From: Sipunculus nudus
Lineage: Eukaryota; Annelida; Sipuncula; Golfingiida; Sipunculidae
Direction of reading: 5' to 3'
Assembly: GCA_026874595.1 (NCBI GenBank)
Contig: CM049308.1
Location: 93,735,624 to 93,799,623 of the forward strand
DNA length: 64,000 nucleotides
Shown: piece after piece, positions 49,015 through 61,019 of the stretch
Position numbering within the stretch: the first letter of the stretch is position 1
Layout: each line of letters opens with the position of its first letter
Notes under the pieces: model-generated
What the model was told of the DNA's origin: nothing
What the model saw: only the letters and a program-made list of their open reading frames with translations
Databases searched by the model: none
Position numbers and translations under genes: made by a program

Positions 49015-49273
49015 CTGTCAGGTAAAACAGAGAAATAACATTATGTTACAATGTTGCTGGGTTTTACTTGTTACAAATACATCCTTCTAAACATATTGAA
49101 CTCAGTTTAATAAATTAGTCATAAATTGCACACAATTTCAAATAAATATTTTAAACATATCTCAAGTTGTTCAGGATAAGGCATTTAAAACTGCTACTTG
49201 AATTCCTAGATATCAAACTTTGGTAATGTATGTACCACATGCCTGTACTCCTATTAACTGTAATGCACCTCAC

Positions 49274-49401
49274 CTGTGTGCTGGATACAGTTTTGTTCCA
49301 GTTTTTGTGGTCCATGATCTCTTTCTTTTTCTGTTAACATATAGCCAAATCCCACCATGAAGGTTCCCTCTGTCTGACCAATGTTCAGCATGGGGTTCAA
49401 A
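49274..49401 (-). pseudogene. XDH/AO pseudogene exon (NPMLNIGQTEG)
   Basis: Acceptor TTGTTGCAG precedes 49401 and donor GTGAGG follows 49274. It reads (S)LNPMLNIGQTEGTFMVGF then GYMLTEKE, closely matching the SxNPxxDIGQxEGAFxxGxGxxLTEE block of the molybdenum domain, with Asn for the usual Asp. This is the best-preserved exon. Confidence 0.72.
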
Positions 49402-51187
49402 CTGCAACAATTCAGGCAACTATTGAACGAAATACCTCAAATATCAAACTACACATGATGAAATTTAATAGCAATATATCTGTGATTTTTTAAACCTGAC
49501 ATGATTAATAATTTTAACTAGATTAACATTTAAATATGGAAATACTACTGATCTTGAATATTTGGAACCATTATTGTTATATATAAATACAACTATATAT
49601 TTAGCTTGAACCATCAAAGTATCTATTACAAGACAAACACATTTCTTAAACTGCATTTTTAAATGATGTTTATTTTTCTTAACCTAAATCAAAATATATA
49701 ATAAATTTTTAAACTTTAATTTAATTTCATGATGTCATATGACATCAAAAATAAGAATAGGTGAGCAAACTGCAGGACAGAAAATTGCAGCAATTTAGAG
49801 ATGCCTTATACTGATCAATTTCATGTTCAACTACTGACCTTTAACCAAGATCCATTAGTAAAACCAACTGGTTGATTTTGTACTTACTGGTCAGAATGTT
49901 AGCTGCAGCTCCATTTAGCACATCCCTGAAGATACTGAACTTTTGAAGTGGGAAGCACCTTCATGGGCACAGTGAAAACCCTTCAGAGAAAGAATTTATA
50001 TTATGTGCTTATATGTGGTTTTAATCCAAATTTGTATTATATACAGTTTTCAAATTAAAAGTGAACAAATATTCCCTTGATCAGGATGCAAATCATTAGC
50101 ATCAGTGGGCTAAGTGCACCATGCACTTCAGACCTGTATTGAATATTCATTCAATGAGTACCTGTATTGAACAGTTTGTCAACTGCAAATTTTATATGAG
50201 ACAGTTTGGGTTTAGGAGCCCCCTTGTTCAATTTATTAACTGAAATCAGATGCTGTAAAAATTAAAAACTTCCATTTTCAAATGAGCATAATCAGATTTA
50301 GATAAGCAAGTTTAAACAAGCCAATAAGGGATATATGTTGATTCTACTCTGTAATATATGCAACAGTGTAGCCTGAATCCATTTAATGATTCAATAAGGA
50401 AAAATATTTTTTAGCATACCAATTTTTGCATGAATAGTTTTTGCCATATTCATTTTTTAAAAAAAAAGGTTGCATATAAAATCCTAAAAATATATGTGAA
50501 TTTAGAATTTTTGCATCATTTTTTATCCTTAGTTTGGCTTAAATTATGTCAAATTATGCACAAATTTATATTTTATTATATTTTAAATCATAATATGTTA
50601 AAACTGAATTTAAAAGTTTTCTTTAAGGAAATATCACTTAAAAAACATAATATCACAACATGGAATCTTCAAAATTATTCTTTAAATAATCATTAAAAAA
50701 AATTTTTGAGCACTGCAGTTTTCAGAACATGCTTAATTTTATTATCTAATTAAAAGATTCAGTAAATTTGATTAAAAGTTCCCTTTTCAAATCAGGTATA
50801 CACACTGATGGTTGGCTGAGGGAGAAACAATATAATTATGCTAATTTCCATCTCAGCTATAATTAAACATTGAAATTTATATTCAATTTCACACATGTTG
50901 AAAAAGAACCAAAAGTTTTTACTTATCTGAATTAAGGAATTTCTCATATTATAAACATCCACACTTTTATATCAAAACTTCACTTATAATTAGTGGACAC
51001 AAATAAATATGCACTTTGATCATTGTAACCCCTTGTATATCAGCTACTGATGTGAAAAACATTAGTGTTCACCTTTCCAACACATTGGTGGAAAATGAAA
51101 AATGCCTATTTGTGCATGTGTTTGCCTGTCTCAGGCATATATGTGTATGTGTGTGTGTATATAGGTTCAGCCTATAAATACTTTTAA
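49402..51187. other. Intron-like non-coding stretch
   Basis: Very AT-rich with no recognised exon. Open frames at 49465-49656 and 50430-50696 are compositional. Confidence 0.5.
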
Positions 51188-51559
51188 AACTAGATGTGTC
51201 GGAACAACACAAATGCCCCCGCCTGGGGCAAATTAGAAACATTTGTTAAATTTTGTAAAAATTTTTAAGTTAAGGAGGTGTTGTATGGTCAAAAGTAGGT
51301 CAACAATGGCAAAATGCAAACTCGATCTGTAAAGGGTCATTATCAAGCAACACACAAAAAATCAGGCCATTATCTGCAGGCATTATAAAAAAAGTCCATA
51401 TATGTGCATTTTTCATGAAAATTTCTGTCTTGGTGAAAAATAGGTTAACTGGGACGAAACGCGAACTCAATCTGTGAGTGGTCATTATGCGCCCACAGAC
51501 CAAACATTAAGCCAGTATCTGTAAGCATTGCATTGCGAAACTAGAATATTAGCAAAAGT

Positions 51560-51992
51560 TGATAATCATTTATAAATTAAAATTGGAGAGGTATATACCA
51601 TGTTTCATAACAATCCACCAAATGCTTCCTGAGAAATAAGCTCCTAAGTCTTTTTCTATACTAAGCTCTGTGACCTTGAAAAGTAGGTCAAGATCACCCA
51701 TCTTTGAACTTGACCAAGATTTTGTAAATATAATGCAATAGCACTGAAGAAATGAAGTTCGTGTGTTGAATACTTTTGGAGATATCCTGCACAAAAGGCC
51801 AAAATTGAAAAAATCTGATAAAATTTCATTAAAAAATCAGAATTTGCAGGTGGCGCCACCAAAATTGTGCAGCACATAAAAACCATCAGTCCCAATGATC
51901 ATAGTAAGTTTTGTGAAAATCCACACAATGGTTCCAAAGATATAAACTTCTTAGTGTTTTTCTATAATCAGCTCTAAAATGTAGAAAAAAAC
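51560..51992 (-). mobile_element. Reversed AGCCCTCAGC-type element, part 1
   Basis: Reverse complement of about 17760-18140, including AAGTAGGTCAAGATCACCC, a GGTGGCGCCACC palindrome (51849-51860) and CAATGATCATAGTAAG. It stops in GTAGAAAAAA, where the 51993-56008 element begins; the rest resumes at 56009. Confidence 0.75.
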
Positions 51993-53360
51993 AAGGGACC
52001 CATGGGTCACGGCACTCAGCTGATCCTGATTGGACTATAAATGTATCACCATTGTGATACTATATTGAGTAGATAAAGCTTAGAATATCATGGTCATGTT
52101 GGGTTTTATAAAGGAATATAATGTAATATGTGAGTAAATGATATATGAAATAACCTGACTGATGGATTAATATGGAGTAAAATATAGTGGTTTATTTTTT
52201 ATTTATTTGGGAGGGGTAAAAAAAGCAATTTATTTGAGCAAATATGAATGCAATGACAGTATGCTAAGCAGTGGTATAATGATGATAAGGCTATTTGTTG
52301 AAGGATCTATAGTGTATGGAAAACTGCAAGAGTTCAATTTGACAGATAAAAGGTTATGATTAACTAAAGTGATGAGGGGATTTATGAATTTGTGACTGTA
52401 TGACATAATATCTTGACAAGATCGGTCTTGACAAGGTGCATTATTTTGATGCCCCTGACGTCTACATATTACACAATATTGACATAATTTCTGGCATGTA
52501 CATAGGTACCTATGGACAAATGGTCAACAGTACTGAACCACCTGGAAGGTTAAAATCTTAAAAATATGATGAAATGTAGATAATGTTTGAGAGGAAGAGG
52601 TAATCTGGGCCATGGTTGGTTTATATGATTGAAGAAAATGTTGCAAAAAATATTTGAGACCTGACCATGCCTTTCCATTGGTTACCTTTTTGATAAGCTG
52701 TTGACAGTTCAACAGTTTACACATTTGTCTGATGAGATCCAATTTATTTGGTAAACCTTTTTTATCAATTTTATGATATGTATACAGTTGCCATTACGTC
52801 CTCATTCCACAGGTGCAATGACTTGATGGGGGGGGGGGGGGGGGGAGGGGTGTTGTGTTATGATCAGAGTTACAATGCCTCTGTCTCTCTGTAGATATTT
52901 TCTTTAATTATTAAATTTTATGCTATAGCCATAGAACTATTGTTCACAGTGCCAAGGAGCAAAGCCTCAGTGGGATGAAGAAGGGGATGGTGAGAGTTAA
53001 AACACCCTTGCATATACATACAGGATATGAAATTAAATTTAACAGTGCTTATAAAAAAAAGTTTATTCATGAACATTAAATATTTAAAACAGAAAGAAAG
53101 ATGGAGAAACAAAGCAAATAATTTTTTCCCCATTCTACTGAGCCAAGAAAAAATTAACAATATTTGCATTTATTCCTTTTTTTCATTACATAATTTTAAT
53201 CCAAGTTTCCGAATGTTACTATAAATTTACAGTATAACATACATGTGATTGTGAATATTTCAGTTGATTCACATTTCTAAATTGCATCAACATTTATAGC
53301 TAATGTATCTATAGTTTATAGTACCTGTCAACAGAATGGGATGGAGGGAGCAAGGGAGGC

Positions 53361-53399
<39 letters not shown>

Positions 53400-56008
53400 A
53401 AGTTGGAGAAAGAAAGAGAAAAAGCAGAGGAGAGAAAGAGAGAGAAAGAGAGACCTAGACTGTCAGAGAGAGAGAGAAAGAGAGGCTCATTGGTAATTAC
53501 TGCCTGACCCAGCCTGACCCAGACACTCACAGTGACAGTAGGTCAGACCTGAAGGTGTTATGTAACTGCCAAGTACACTGCATTTATACTGATCTGATGC
53601 AAACAATCAAGACATGGTACCTGGAAACTTGAATAAAATCTACAGTTTTTGATCAACTGGTTTCAAATTTCAGATTTTAACAGATGAAATGTTAATGTGT
53701 ACATGCTGTGAAAATTATATCCACAGCACTAACAGGAAAAATTTGAATATTTAAATTTTTTTAAATGGTATCAGGAAAAAAAGAAAAGTATTCTCAGCTA
53801 TAAAACTAATACATGTGTTAAAATTAATCCACGGATGAAAACACCCAATATATAGGAGCAAACTGGAGTTGGGAATGTTTAATTTTATGAACTGAAATAA
53901 AGGACCAGCAATATAAATTTTGATTATTTAGCCAGTCTCATGTAACAACTGATACAACCATGAGTTATAAGTCAAACAAATTAAAATCTTTAATGAACAC
54001 TTGTCTGAGTAATATTTTAAATTTTTGACATATTTATTTATTATTTTAATTTTGTAATAAATATAAACCAACAAGTTAAAGACCTGGAAAAGACCTGGAA
54101 ATTTAGATTAATTTAATATAATCAACTGCATCCTTGTCTATCATTATCTTGCTTCATATAATCCCTAATAGTAAACAACAATTTATTTTAATTATTTATA
54201 TTTCATTTTTATGGTTGAAATGAAAAATACCCAATGGTGACTGCATGGTGTTATTTGAAATACAATTTTGGCCATCCATGGAAGATCCATAAATGATCAG
54301 TAATTGCAAGGTAATCCCCTGTAACTCATTAACTATTAATTCCTTTTCCATTTATTTTTTTAAGTTCTTATCATAAACCAAATATTAAAAAAAAGTTTAT
54401 TGTTATGTTTATGGCCAAAACAAATACTAGTGGAGGGGGTTGGACAGTTAGATCCAGTTAAAGCCACCCAAGAGCTGGCTGGCTGCAGAGTGCCTCGCTT
54501 CAAGCATGCATAATTGGCCTGAAAGGTCAATGTGGGGACATAAAAGAGGGGCTTCAGTACAGCCAAGGTGTGATATGGTCTCATAAAAACTTTCATAAAA
54601 GCTAGTTTTTGACCAATTCCTTTTATAACTTCAGAATTTAGAAGCTTAAATCCTTACCAGTGCAAGATATGAAAATTCAATCAACAGTGCTTACAGGGAA
54701 AAAACATGCCATGGCCAAAGTTGGGCAAAATTTAAGGTACTGGTTTTATATTTATGCTAATAACTTATAAAATTTGAAAAATTTAGAACTAATTTTGGGA
54801 ATACAATTGAATCTTGATTAAATAATGTTACATCCCTGGCAAAAATGTCTACCTTCAGCAATTTTTATGTTAAGAGAGTAAATATATTTCTTGATTTTTT
54901 ACAAAGTGCATTATGTTTGGGCCTAGAACTTAAACAATTACAAGATACTGACATCATTTCTGGCATATGCATAGCGAATGTATAGAAAAATATGTATATT
55001 ATATATTATCAAAGTCAGATCAGTGGTTTTGATATTAGGCAATCTTAAAGTGTAACAATGGGGTTTTAATGGAAAAATGAAGTTTTTTCTTAATATCTCG
55101 AAGGAATGCAGTCCTAGTGACCAAACTTTTAGTATGGTAGAGGATTTGGGGGACATCTAACTGTATGCAAAATTTAAGGAACTTAGAGCTGAAGCTGGGG
55201 AGCTGAGCTCTAGTAAACTGCATAACACTAGCTTGGTGTAAACAATATATGACATGGTGCTTTAAAACTTGAATAAAATCTACAGTTTTTGATCAACTGG
55301 TTTCAAATTTTTTGTTTTAACAGTTGAAATGGTAACAAAAACATGCTTTGAAAATTAAATCCACAGCAGTTACAGGAAAAAAACGTGCCATGGTCAAACT
55401 TGGGCAAAATTTAAGGTACCAATTTTATATTTTTGCCAATATTTAAAAAAATTTAACAGATTTTGATCTAATTTTTGGTATACAATTCAATTTTGATAAT
55501 TTAAAGTAGCATTACTGAAAAAAAAAATCCTACCTTTAACACTTTTGGTCTTAAGTGACAAAATATCTTTCCTCATTTTTTTACAAAGTCCATTATATTT
55601 GGGCCCATAACTTTTTTAAATTAAATAATACTGACTTAATTTCTAGCATGTACATAGGAACCATATAGAGGAATATTTATGGTAAAAATGAAGAAAACCA
55701 GATGAGTGGTTTTGATATTAGGCAGTCCTGAAGTGTGAAAATAGATTTCTAATAAAAAATTGAAGTTTTTCCTTAATATCTTGAAGGAACGAAGTCATAT
55801 TGACCCAATTTTTGGCATGGTAGGAGATTTGGGGACATCAAACTGTATGCCGAATTTCAGATTTGTAGGTCGAATGGTGTCGAAAGGTGCCAGTCTTACG
55901 GACGGACATCCAGACGGACAGACGGACGGACAGACAGACGGACGGACGGACGACGGACAATGGACCACGACTATAGCTCAGATGACTGATAGTCAGCTGA
56001 GCTAAAAC
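51993..56008 (-). mobile_element. CAGCTGAGCT-end family element, reversed, about 4 kb
   Basis: Starts AAGGGACCCATGGGTCACGG and ends GATAGTCAGCTGAGCTAAAA, the reverse of 18772-21030. Shared interior blocks confirm homology (near 53870-54310 versus 19530-19990). It is longer because of an internal duplication (TCTACAGTTTTTGATCAACT at 53639 and 55274), a G run (52829-52845) and a GA-rich tract (53358-53480). A GGACGGACAGAC array precedes the right end. Confidence 0.75.
53358..53482. repeat. (GA)n-rich tract
   Basis: Long GAGA microsatellite with AAAG interruptions inside the reversed element; absent from the relative at 18772-21030. Confidence 0.9.
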
Positions 56009-56200
56009 TGGTCAAGGTCACCCATCTTCGAACTTGACCGAGATTTTATTGATATACATCTTCACTGATGAAATAAAATTCCAACGGTGAATCCTTTTAG
56101 AGATATCCCGCTCACAAGGTAAAAGTTAACAGACGCAGAACGGACGGATGGACAGACACCGGACAGACAGATGGACGGACAGACAGATGGACAGCTTGGG
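56009..56200 (-). mobile_element. Reversed AGCCCTCAGC-type element, part 2
   Basis: Continues the reverse complement of 17590-17760: GGTCAAGGTCACCCATCTTC, GAATCCTTTTAGAGATATCC, then a GGACGG array to GACAGCTTGGGTGA. The terminal AGCCCTCAGC is missing at this end. Confidence 0.75.
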
Positions 56201-56475
56201 TGAACGGCTGTACATGTGTATTTGTCATGAAAATTTCTATTTTTCATGAAATTTTCTAAGTTTCGGAGCCGTAAAACGGTCAAAAGTAGGTCAACCGGGA
56301 CGAAACCCGAACTCGATCTGTAACTGGTCATTATCTGCCAACACACCAAAAATCAGGCCAATATCTGCAGGCATTGCGAAAAAAAGTCCGTACAACTGTT
56401 TGATTTCGGAATGACGGAAGGACGGACATGGGTAAAACTATATGCCCCGGCCACTTTGTGGCGGGGGCATAATAA

Positions 56476-56879
56476 CTTTTAACAAATACTTTAAAAAAAA
56501 ACAATAAAATTAGAATTACAATCTGTTTTGTGTTTTTGTTTACATGCCATTTACATCATGTTACTAACAGCAACTGGGTCAGAGATTCCTGTCAGCTCTT
56601 ACAAACATTTTTGACATTCTAAATAACAATTCAGACACTGACAGTTACAATTTTATACTAATGATTGACCATAGTCTTGACTGCAACATCTCCAAAATGG
56701 CAAAGACTCCTTTAAACAAAAACATTATAATCATGATACTGATTACCTCCAAAATTGCCTCCATTGTTTACAGGGTTGTGGGTTGGTTATTACCCTGAAC
56801 CTGCACAAAATTTCATCCCAATCTGTTCATAACATTTTTGTAAGCAAGACTAAGCAATGGCATAAAACATAACTGTTCA
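56476..56879. other. Non-coding stretch
   Basis: No recognised features. Part of it (from ATTGACCATAGTCTTGACTG) recurs diverged at 58023-58180, flanking the RTE LINE fragment on both sides. Confidence 0.5.
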
Positions 56880-57985
56880 GCATGATGTTTTCTGCCATGC
56901 TAATGGAAGCTTTAAACAAGGAAGATCCTGGAGTAGGTCTTAGATACTGCACAGATAGGGAGCTCCTCAATCGCAGGTCTGTATGCTTTTATGAAAGACA
57001 TGACAACCAATATCCATGACCTGTCTTTGCTGATGATTGCGCCCTGAATGTATCTTCATGGTCAGACATGAAGCACACCATGGACTAGTTTTCCTGTGCA
57101 TGTGACAACTTCGGGCTTACCATCAGCATAAAGAAGACTGAAGTGATGCACCAACCAACACCAGGAAAGCAATATGATGAACCCTCTATAATGGTGCATA
57201 GACCAAGTCTGAAGTGGACAAATTCACATATCTGGGAAGCACATTGTTAAAAACAGCAAACATAGATGATGAGGTCAACAGCAGAGTAGCAAAAGTGAGC
57301 ACTGCTTTCGGTAGACTTCGCTCAAACATCTGGAAGCGTAGAGGCAAACATCTCAAAACCAAGATCCAGGTCTACAGTAGTCATCACTACCCTGCTATAT
57401 GGCTGTGAGACATGAACTGTCTATGCAAGACATGCCAAACAACTAAAACAATTTCACCTGACCTGCCTCTGTTGACTGATGAACATTAGATGGCAAGACA
57501 AAGTTCCAGACAGAGGTCCTAACACATGCCAACCTCCCATCAATCTACACCATCTTATATCAATCCCAGGTCCAATGGTCAGATCATGTTTGGCGCATGC
57601 CAGATAAAGACTCTGAAAACTACTCTAGTATGGAGAACTAGAGTCTGGGAAAAGATCCAATCGGAGGGCAGTTGAGGGGCTACAAGGACAGTCTCAAAGC
57701 ATCACCAAAAAAACTATATATCAACACAGATACGTTGGAAAGGATTCAACAGCGTGGCATGCAGCTGCACTCAGATGTGTAGTAGACACTGAGATAGCAC
57801 GACTAGTGTGGACCAGATGAAAATGTGAGGTCTGCAAGGCAAGGATGGCAACTACCTCAACAGCAACCACTGATCACCAGTGTCCAACATGTGGGAGGTT
57901 CTTCTTTGCCTGGATTGGCCTGAAAAGTCATCTATGGCCACACAAAGTTAGATCAATTATAAAACCTTGATCATCGTGGTCATCT
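56880..57985 (+). mobile_element. RTE-like LINE fragment (3' part of reverse transcriptase ORF)
   Basis: Plus-strand translation, with frameshifts and stops, reads MFSAMLMEALNKEDPGV, FADDCALNVSSWSDMKHTMD, CDNFGLTISIKKTEVMHQP, DKFTYLGSTLLKTANIDDEV, FGRLRSNIWKRRG, TLLYGCETWTVYARHAKQL and, near 57880, CPTCGRFFFAWIGLKSH. This is the palm, YLG block, C-terminal CETW block and terminal C2H2-like zinc finger of the widespread RTE-like elements often mis-annotated as host endonuclease-RT genes. The endonuclease is missing. Short repeats related to ATTGACCATAGTCTTGACTG flank it (about 56664 and 58023). Confidence 0.9.
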
Positions 57986-58939
57986 TCGCAAAGCAATGGA
58001 AGAACACCACATCATCACTAGTGATTGACAATGGTCTTGATTGCACCATCTCCAAAATCGCAAAGAATCCTTAAAACAAAACATTATAATCATGATACTG
58101 ATTACCTCCAATGTTTACTGGGTTGCTGGCTGGGCATTACCTTGGACCTACACAAAATGTTATCCAATTCTGTTCATAATATTTTTGGGTGACACCTCAC
58201 CGACAACCCATGAACAGTGATAAAGTAATGATACCTTTAGCACTTTGTACAGTTTTAATTGATGTATAACATATATAAACATGAATTAACATGTTAACTG
58301 CTAAATTTATTTTTGCACCTGCCTATATAACTACAGCAAAACCTTGTAATTATGACCTCCAATGGGACCTCCATAAAGTGGTTGCATTTTCGAGGTGTTT
58401 GTCTGAGCAAGGTCTGATATAAAGAGTGAATAAAGAATCAGTTTATGCACCTATTCAAAGAAGATAGACAGTTATGCTTCAATAACTTTAAAAGTTAGAT
58501 GAAAATATTCATCAACAAAAAACATGTATACCAAAAAGCAATTAAAAATTTGTTGTTCTAACAATTACTTTTTCAAAAGTAATTTAATACAATTTTGATT
58601 ACTTTCCAGAATTAGAAAAGAATAAATGATAATCAATACAATATCAATTACATCACAAGTTATTGTAATTACAGTAATTCAAATACTATTACCTTTATAC
58701 CAAACTGAACTACACATATTTGTGTTATGTGCGTGTGGTTGTGTGTGTGAATGATATTTACATGCCTTAACATATCTGGACACCCCCCTTCAAAAATAAA
58801 TAATAATAATCCTAGATCTGCAGCTGTTTTTTTTTCTATGAGGATGTCAGCCCTCACCTTCATTTCACTGTCCGGTCTGCAACTGTGTCTCTTCTCCTGT
58901 ATTAAACTCAGAGGTGTGCAAGTGCTTCATGGCTTGAAA
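57986..58939. other. Non-coding stretch
   Basis: Apart from the flanking repeat at 58023-58180, nothing is recognised. It lies in the large intron of the XDH/AO pseudogene. Confidence 0.5.
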
Positions 58940-59037
58940 ACCATTTTTTTTCCATATGGCCAGTGGGCTGTGCTTAACAGTGGATTATCCTTCAAGCCCA
59001 TTCAAGCTTGTAGGATTTTACAGGCTCCAACTGCTGC
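58940..59037 (-). pseudogene. XDH/AO pseudogene exon (AAVGACKILQA)
   Basis: A TAG acceptor precedes GCAGCAG at 59037. It reads AAVGACKILQA, stop (TGA where Arg is usual), MGLKDNP, matching the family's (Q)AVxxACxxLxxRMxPLK segment. The 3' limit is uncertain. Confidence 0.55.
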
Positions 59038-59430
59038 CTACAAATTATACCATATGAAATAAATCATCCATGAAGAATATTTGCCAGATATACATGTACA
59101 TCCATTCAATATGTACCTTTCAAGGCCATAATTCATTCTGTAACTTTGAATACTTAAAGTGGGCAACAATTTATCAAAGATCCAGAAACTCTGACTTGTC
59201 CTGTTGCTTCATTTATTCTGAGTTATTATTTTGTGACTATATTGCATTTACCAAATTGTTTTTTAAGTAGTAATCTGATCAGTTACCATATGCAGTGCTG
59301 TACAGCAAAGTCATAAAATGCCATTCAGTGGATTTTGAACCATTAAGATCTTGTATTTCAATGCTTTAAAATTACACTGACACAAATTTCAAAGGCAACA
59401 TTTACATCTCGAATAAACACATTTGCTCAC

Positions 59431-59506
59431 TACTATCAAACTGTTGGCTGGGATGTGATCAAATTCCGGAGTAACTCAAGAGTGCCATGGCCACAGCTTG
59501 GCACAC
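59431..59506 (-). pseudogene. XDH/AO pseudogene exon (VCQAVAMAL / PANSL)
   Basis: Acceptor CTCTACAG precedes 59506 and donor GTGAGC follows 59431. It reads VCQAVAMAL, then after a one-base shift IPANSLIV, matching the stretch that follows GQGINTK in the family. A damaged GVEIGQG-like piece sits just upstream at 59656-59701. Confidence 0.55.
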
Positions 59507-59709
59507 CTGTAGAGAAAAAGAAGAATTAAGCCATATCTTCCAAGCATTAAGAACATGATCATAAACCTATGAAATGTATGTATTTCAGTATATCAGGTGG
59601 ACTGAAATAAGGCACTGCTCTTTATTTAGATATAGTGATGCTTCAGTGGGATCACCAAATTAAGTGGAAAATTTCAACCTCCACAATGAGGAATCACAGT
59701 ACTGTGAGA

Positions 59710-60284
59710 ATAAATGCACTGAAAAAGTTCATATGAAAACATGAAAAGCAATTTAATAACTATATAAAATTTCAAGGGGGTCAAATGATGGAAATATGTG
59801 GAATCTTGAAATGTATTTATGATAATCCTTGACGCAACAGTTCAACAACAAATTTGTATTACAGAGTCAATCTGTGTAAAGGGTCAAGGTCAACATCCCA
59901 GGGCATGTCTTTTGAAACACACAAAATAAAATATTTTCATATGACATGACCAAATAATTTGTATGAGAGTGTAATTACATGGAATGCTTATAATGGGCAT
60001 ATCATGCTGCTACAACCACCTCTCTGTAACAGTCACCTTGCTATTACAGGCAACTTTCTATCATGGTCACATCTTTACTATGGACACCTACCTATTTCCC
60101 AATTTTAACGGTTGCTGGTTGTCAAATTCGAGGCCTGTATAATATAGGGAAAAAATGAAAAAATACTTATAAATTAATCTTTACAATTAAAGGTTAGAGG
60201 GATTCAAAAGATAGTACATTAAAGGGAGTAATATGCTGCCAATTTCCGGTGAATTCAATGGAAACTATGAATGCCATCATGTGA
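59710..60284. other. Non-coding stretch
   Basis: No recognised exon or repeat; any 5' exons of the XDH/AO pseudogene could not be identified. Confidence 0.5.
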
Positions 60285-60575
60285 CCAGAATAAGGTGTGC
60301 ACATAGCCTTTGTTGTTACATTTCGTTTGAATTACAGCTCACCAGGCATCCTATGTGCCCATTCTCTCTGAGCCTGTACGTTGCCTATTCAGAGGGTTAC
60401 CGGGGCGATGAGCTGTCACACAAAATAAAATGACCAACATTGGCTCCGTGTATTCCTTGCTTGGCTTTGTCTTCCAGCACAAGGTCTCATCTGATTGGAC
60501 AAAAATAACAGTGGTCCCCTCTGGTGTAGCAATTCAGGATACCAGGTCATAGCAAACAGCGCTTATGATATGAGT
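60285..60575 (-). repeat. Dispersed repeat, inverted copy of 14930-15245
   Basis: Reverse complement of the 15-kb copy, with blocks GTTACCGGGGCGATGAGCTG, CCAGCACAAGGTCTCATCTG and CCCCTCTGGTGTAGCAATTC. It is about 30-40 bp shorter in the middle. Confidence 0.8.
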
Positions 60576-61019
60576 AGTAGGCTGTGTAAAGAGTGTACGT
60601 CTTTTGTAAATTATGTAATTTCTTGAGCATCTATTTCTGAGCAATTATTTCTCATATACCTTCAAGAACTGCCAAGGATCTTCCCTTCACCTGCACTGGT
60701 TTTAGTACCCTAGTATACCAGGGCTACATATATCCCAATCTGAGCTCAAGGATAAAGCTTGCAGCTAAGTTCAGTGACAGATATTAAATAGTGCCAACTA
60801 CTTATATAAACTCAAAAATTTCACCAAGTAATTATACAATCAAGGCCTACAGGCCTCGTGCGAACTTGTGCAATGGGATATACAACAGATATAATGCCTC
60901 CATGCAGGCCTGTTACTTTCAAATACATGTGTGACATGTACATGTACAATGCAAGTACTGAACATTTTAAACATGAGTACATGCACCAATTATACAAATG
61001 TCAATGCTGAAATACTGAC
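60576..61019. other. Non-coding stretch
   Basis: No recognised features. Confidence 0.5.

Larger units (their letters stand above)
51188..56475. mobile_element. Outer GCCCCCGCC element containing nested insertions
   Basis: The left part 51188-51545 (ending segments AAATGCCCCCGCCTGGGGCA, GGTCATTAT, ATCAGGCCATTATCTGCAG) and the right part 56205-56475 (CATGAAAATTTCTATTTTTC, AATATCTGCAGGCATTGC, then GGCGGGGGCATAATAAC) share blocks and end in ATGCCCC-type inverted sequences. The outer element is thus split by the material between them. Confidence 0.6.
48939..59701 (-). pseudogene. Xanthine dehydrogenase/aldehyde oxidase family pseudogene, scattered exons
   Basis: Five minus-strand pieces occur in the order expected for the molybdopterin-binding C-terminal half of this enzyme family, most with consensus splice sites. 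They are 59701-59656 (damaged SHGGVEIGQGINTK region), 59506-59431 (VCQAVAMAL and PANSL), 59037 downwards (AAVGACKILQA), 49401-49274 (NPMLNIGQTEG) and 49014-48939 (IPLYFRISLWKDSAN). At least three pieces have a frameshift or in-frame stop. The 9.4-kb intron between the third and fourth pieces is filled by an RTE LINE and nested elements, and the exon that should lie there was not found. No 5' half (iron-sulphur and FAD domains) and no final exons are visible. Functional relatives hydroxylate purines or aldehydes in the cytosol. Confidence 0.65.

Noticed and set aside
49885-49985. Additional XDH/AO exon (VLPTSKVQ / NGAAANIL in two frames)
   Set aside because: A GTAAGT-like donor is present, but the similarity is weak, needs a frameshift and would be out of protein order relative to the AAVGACKILQA piece at 59 kb.
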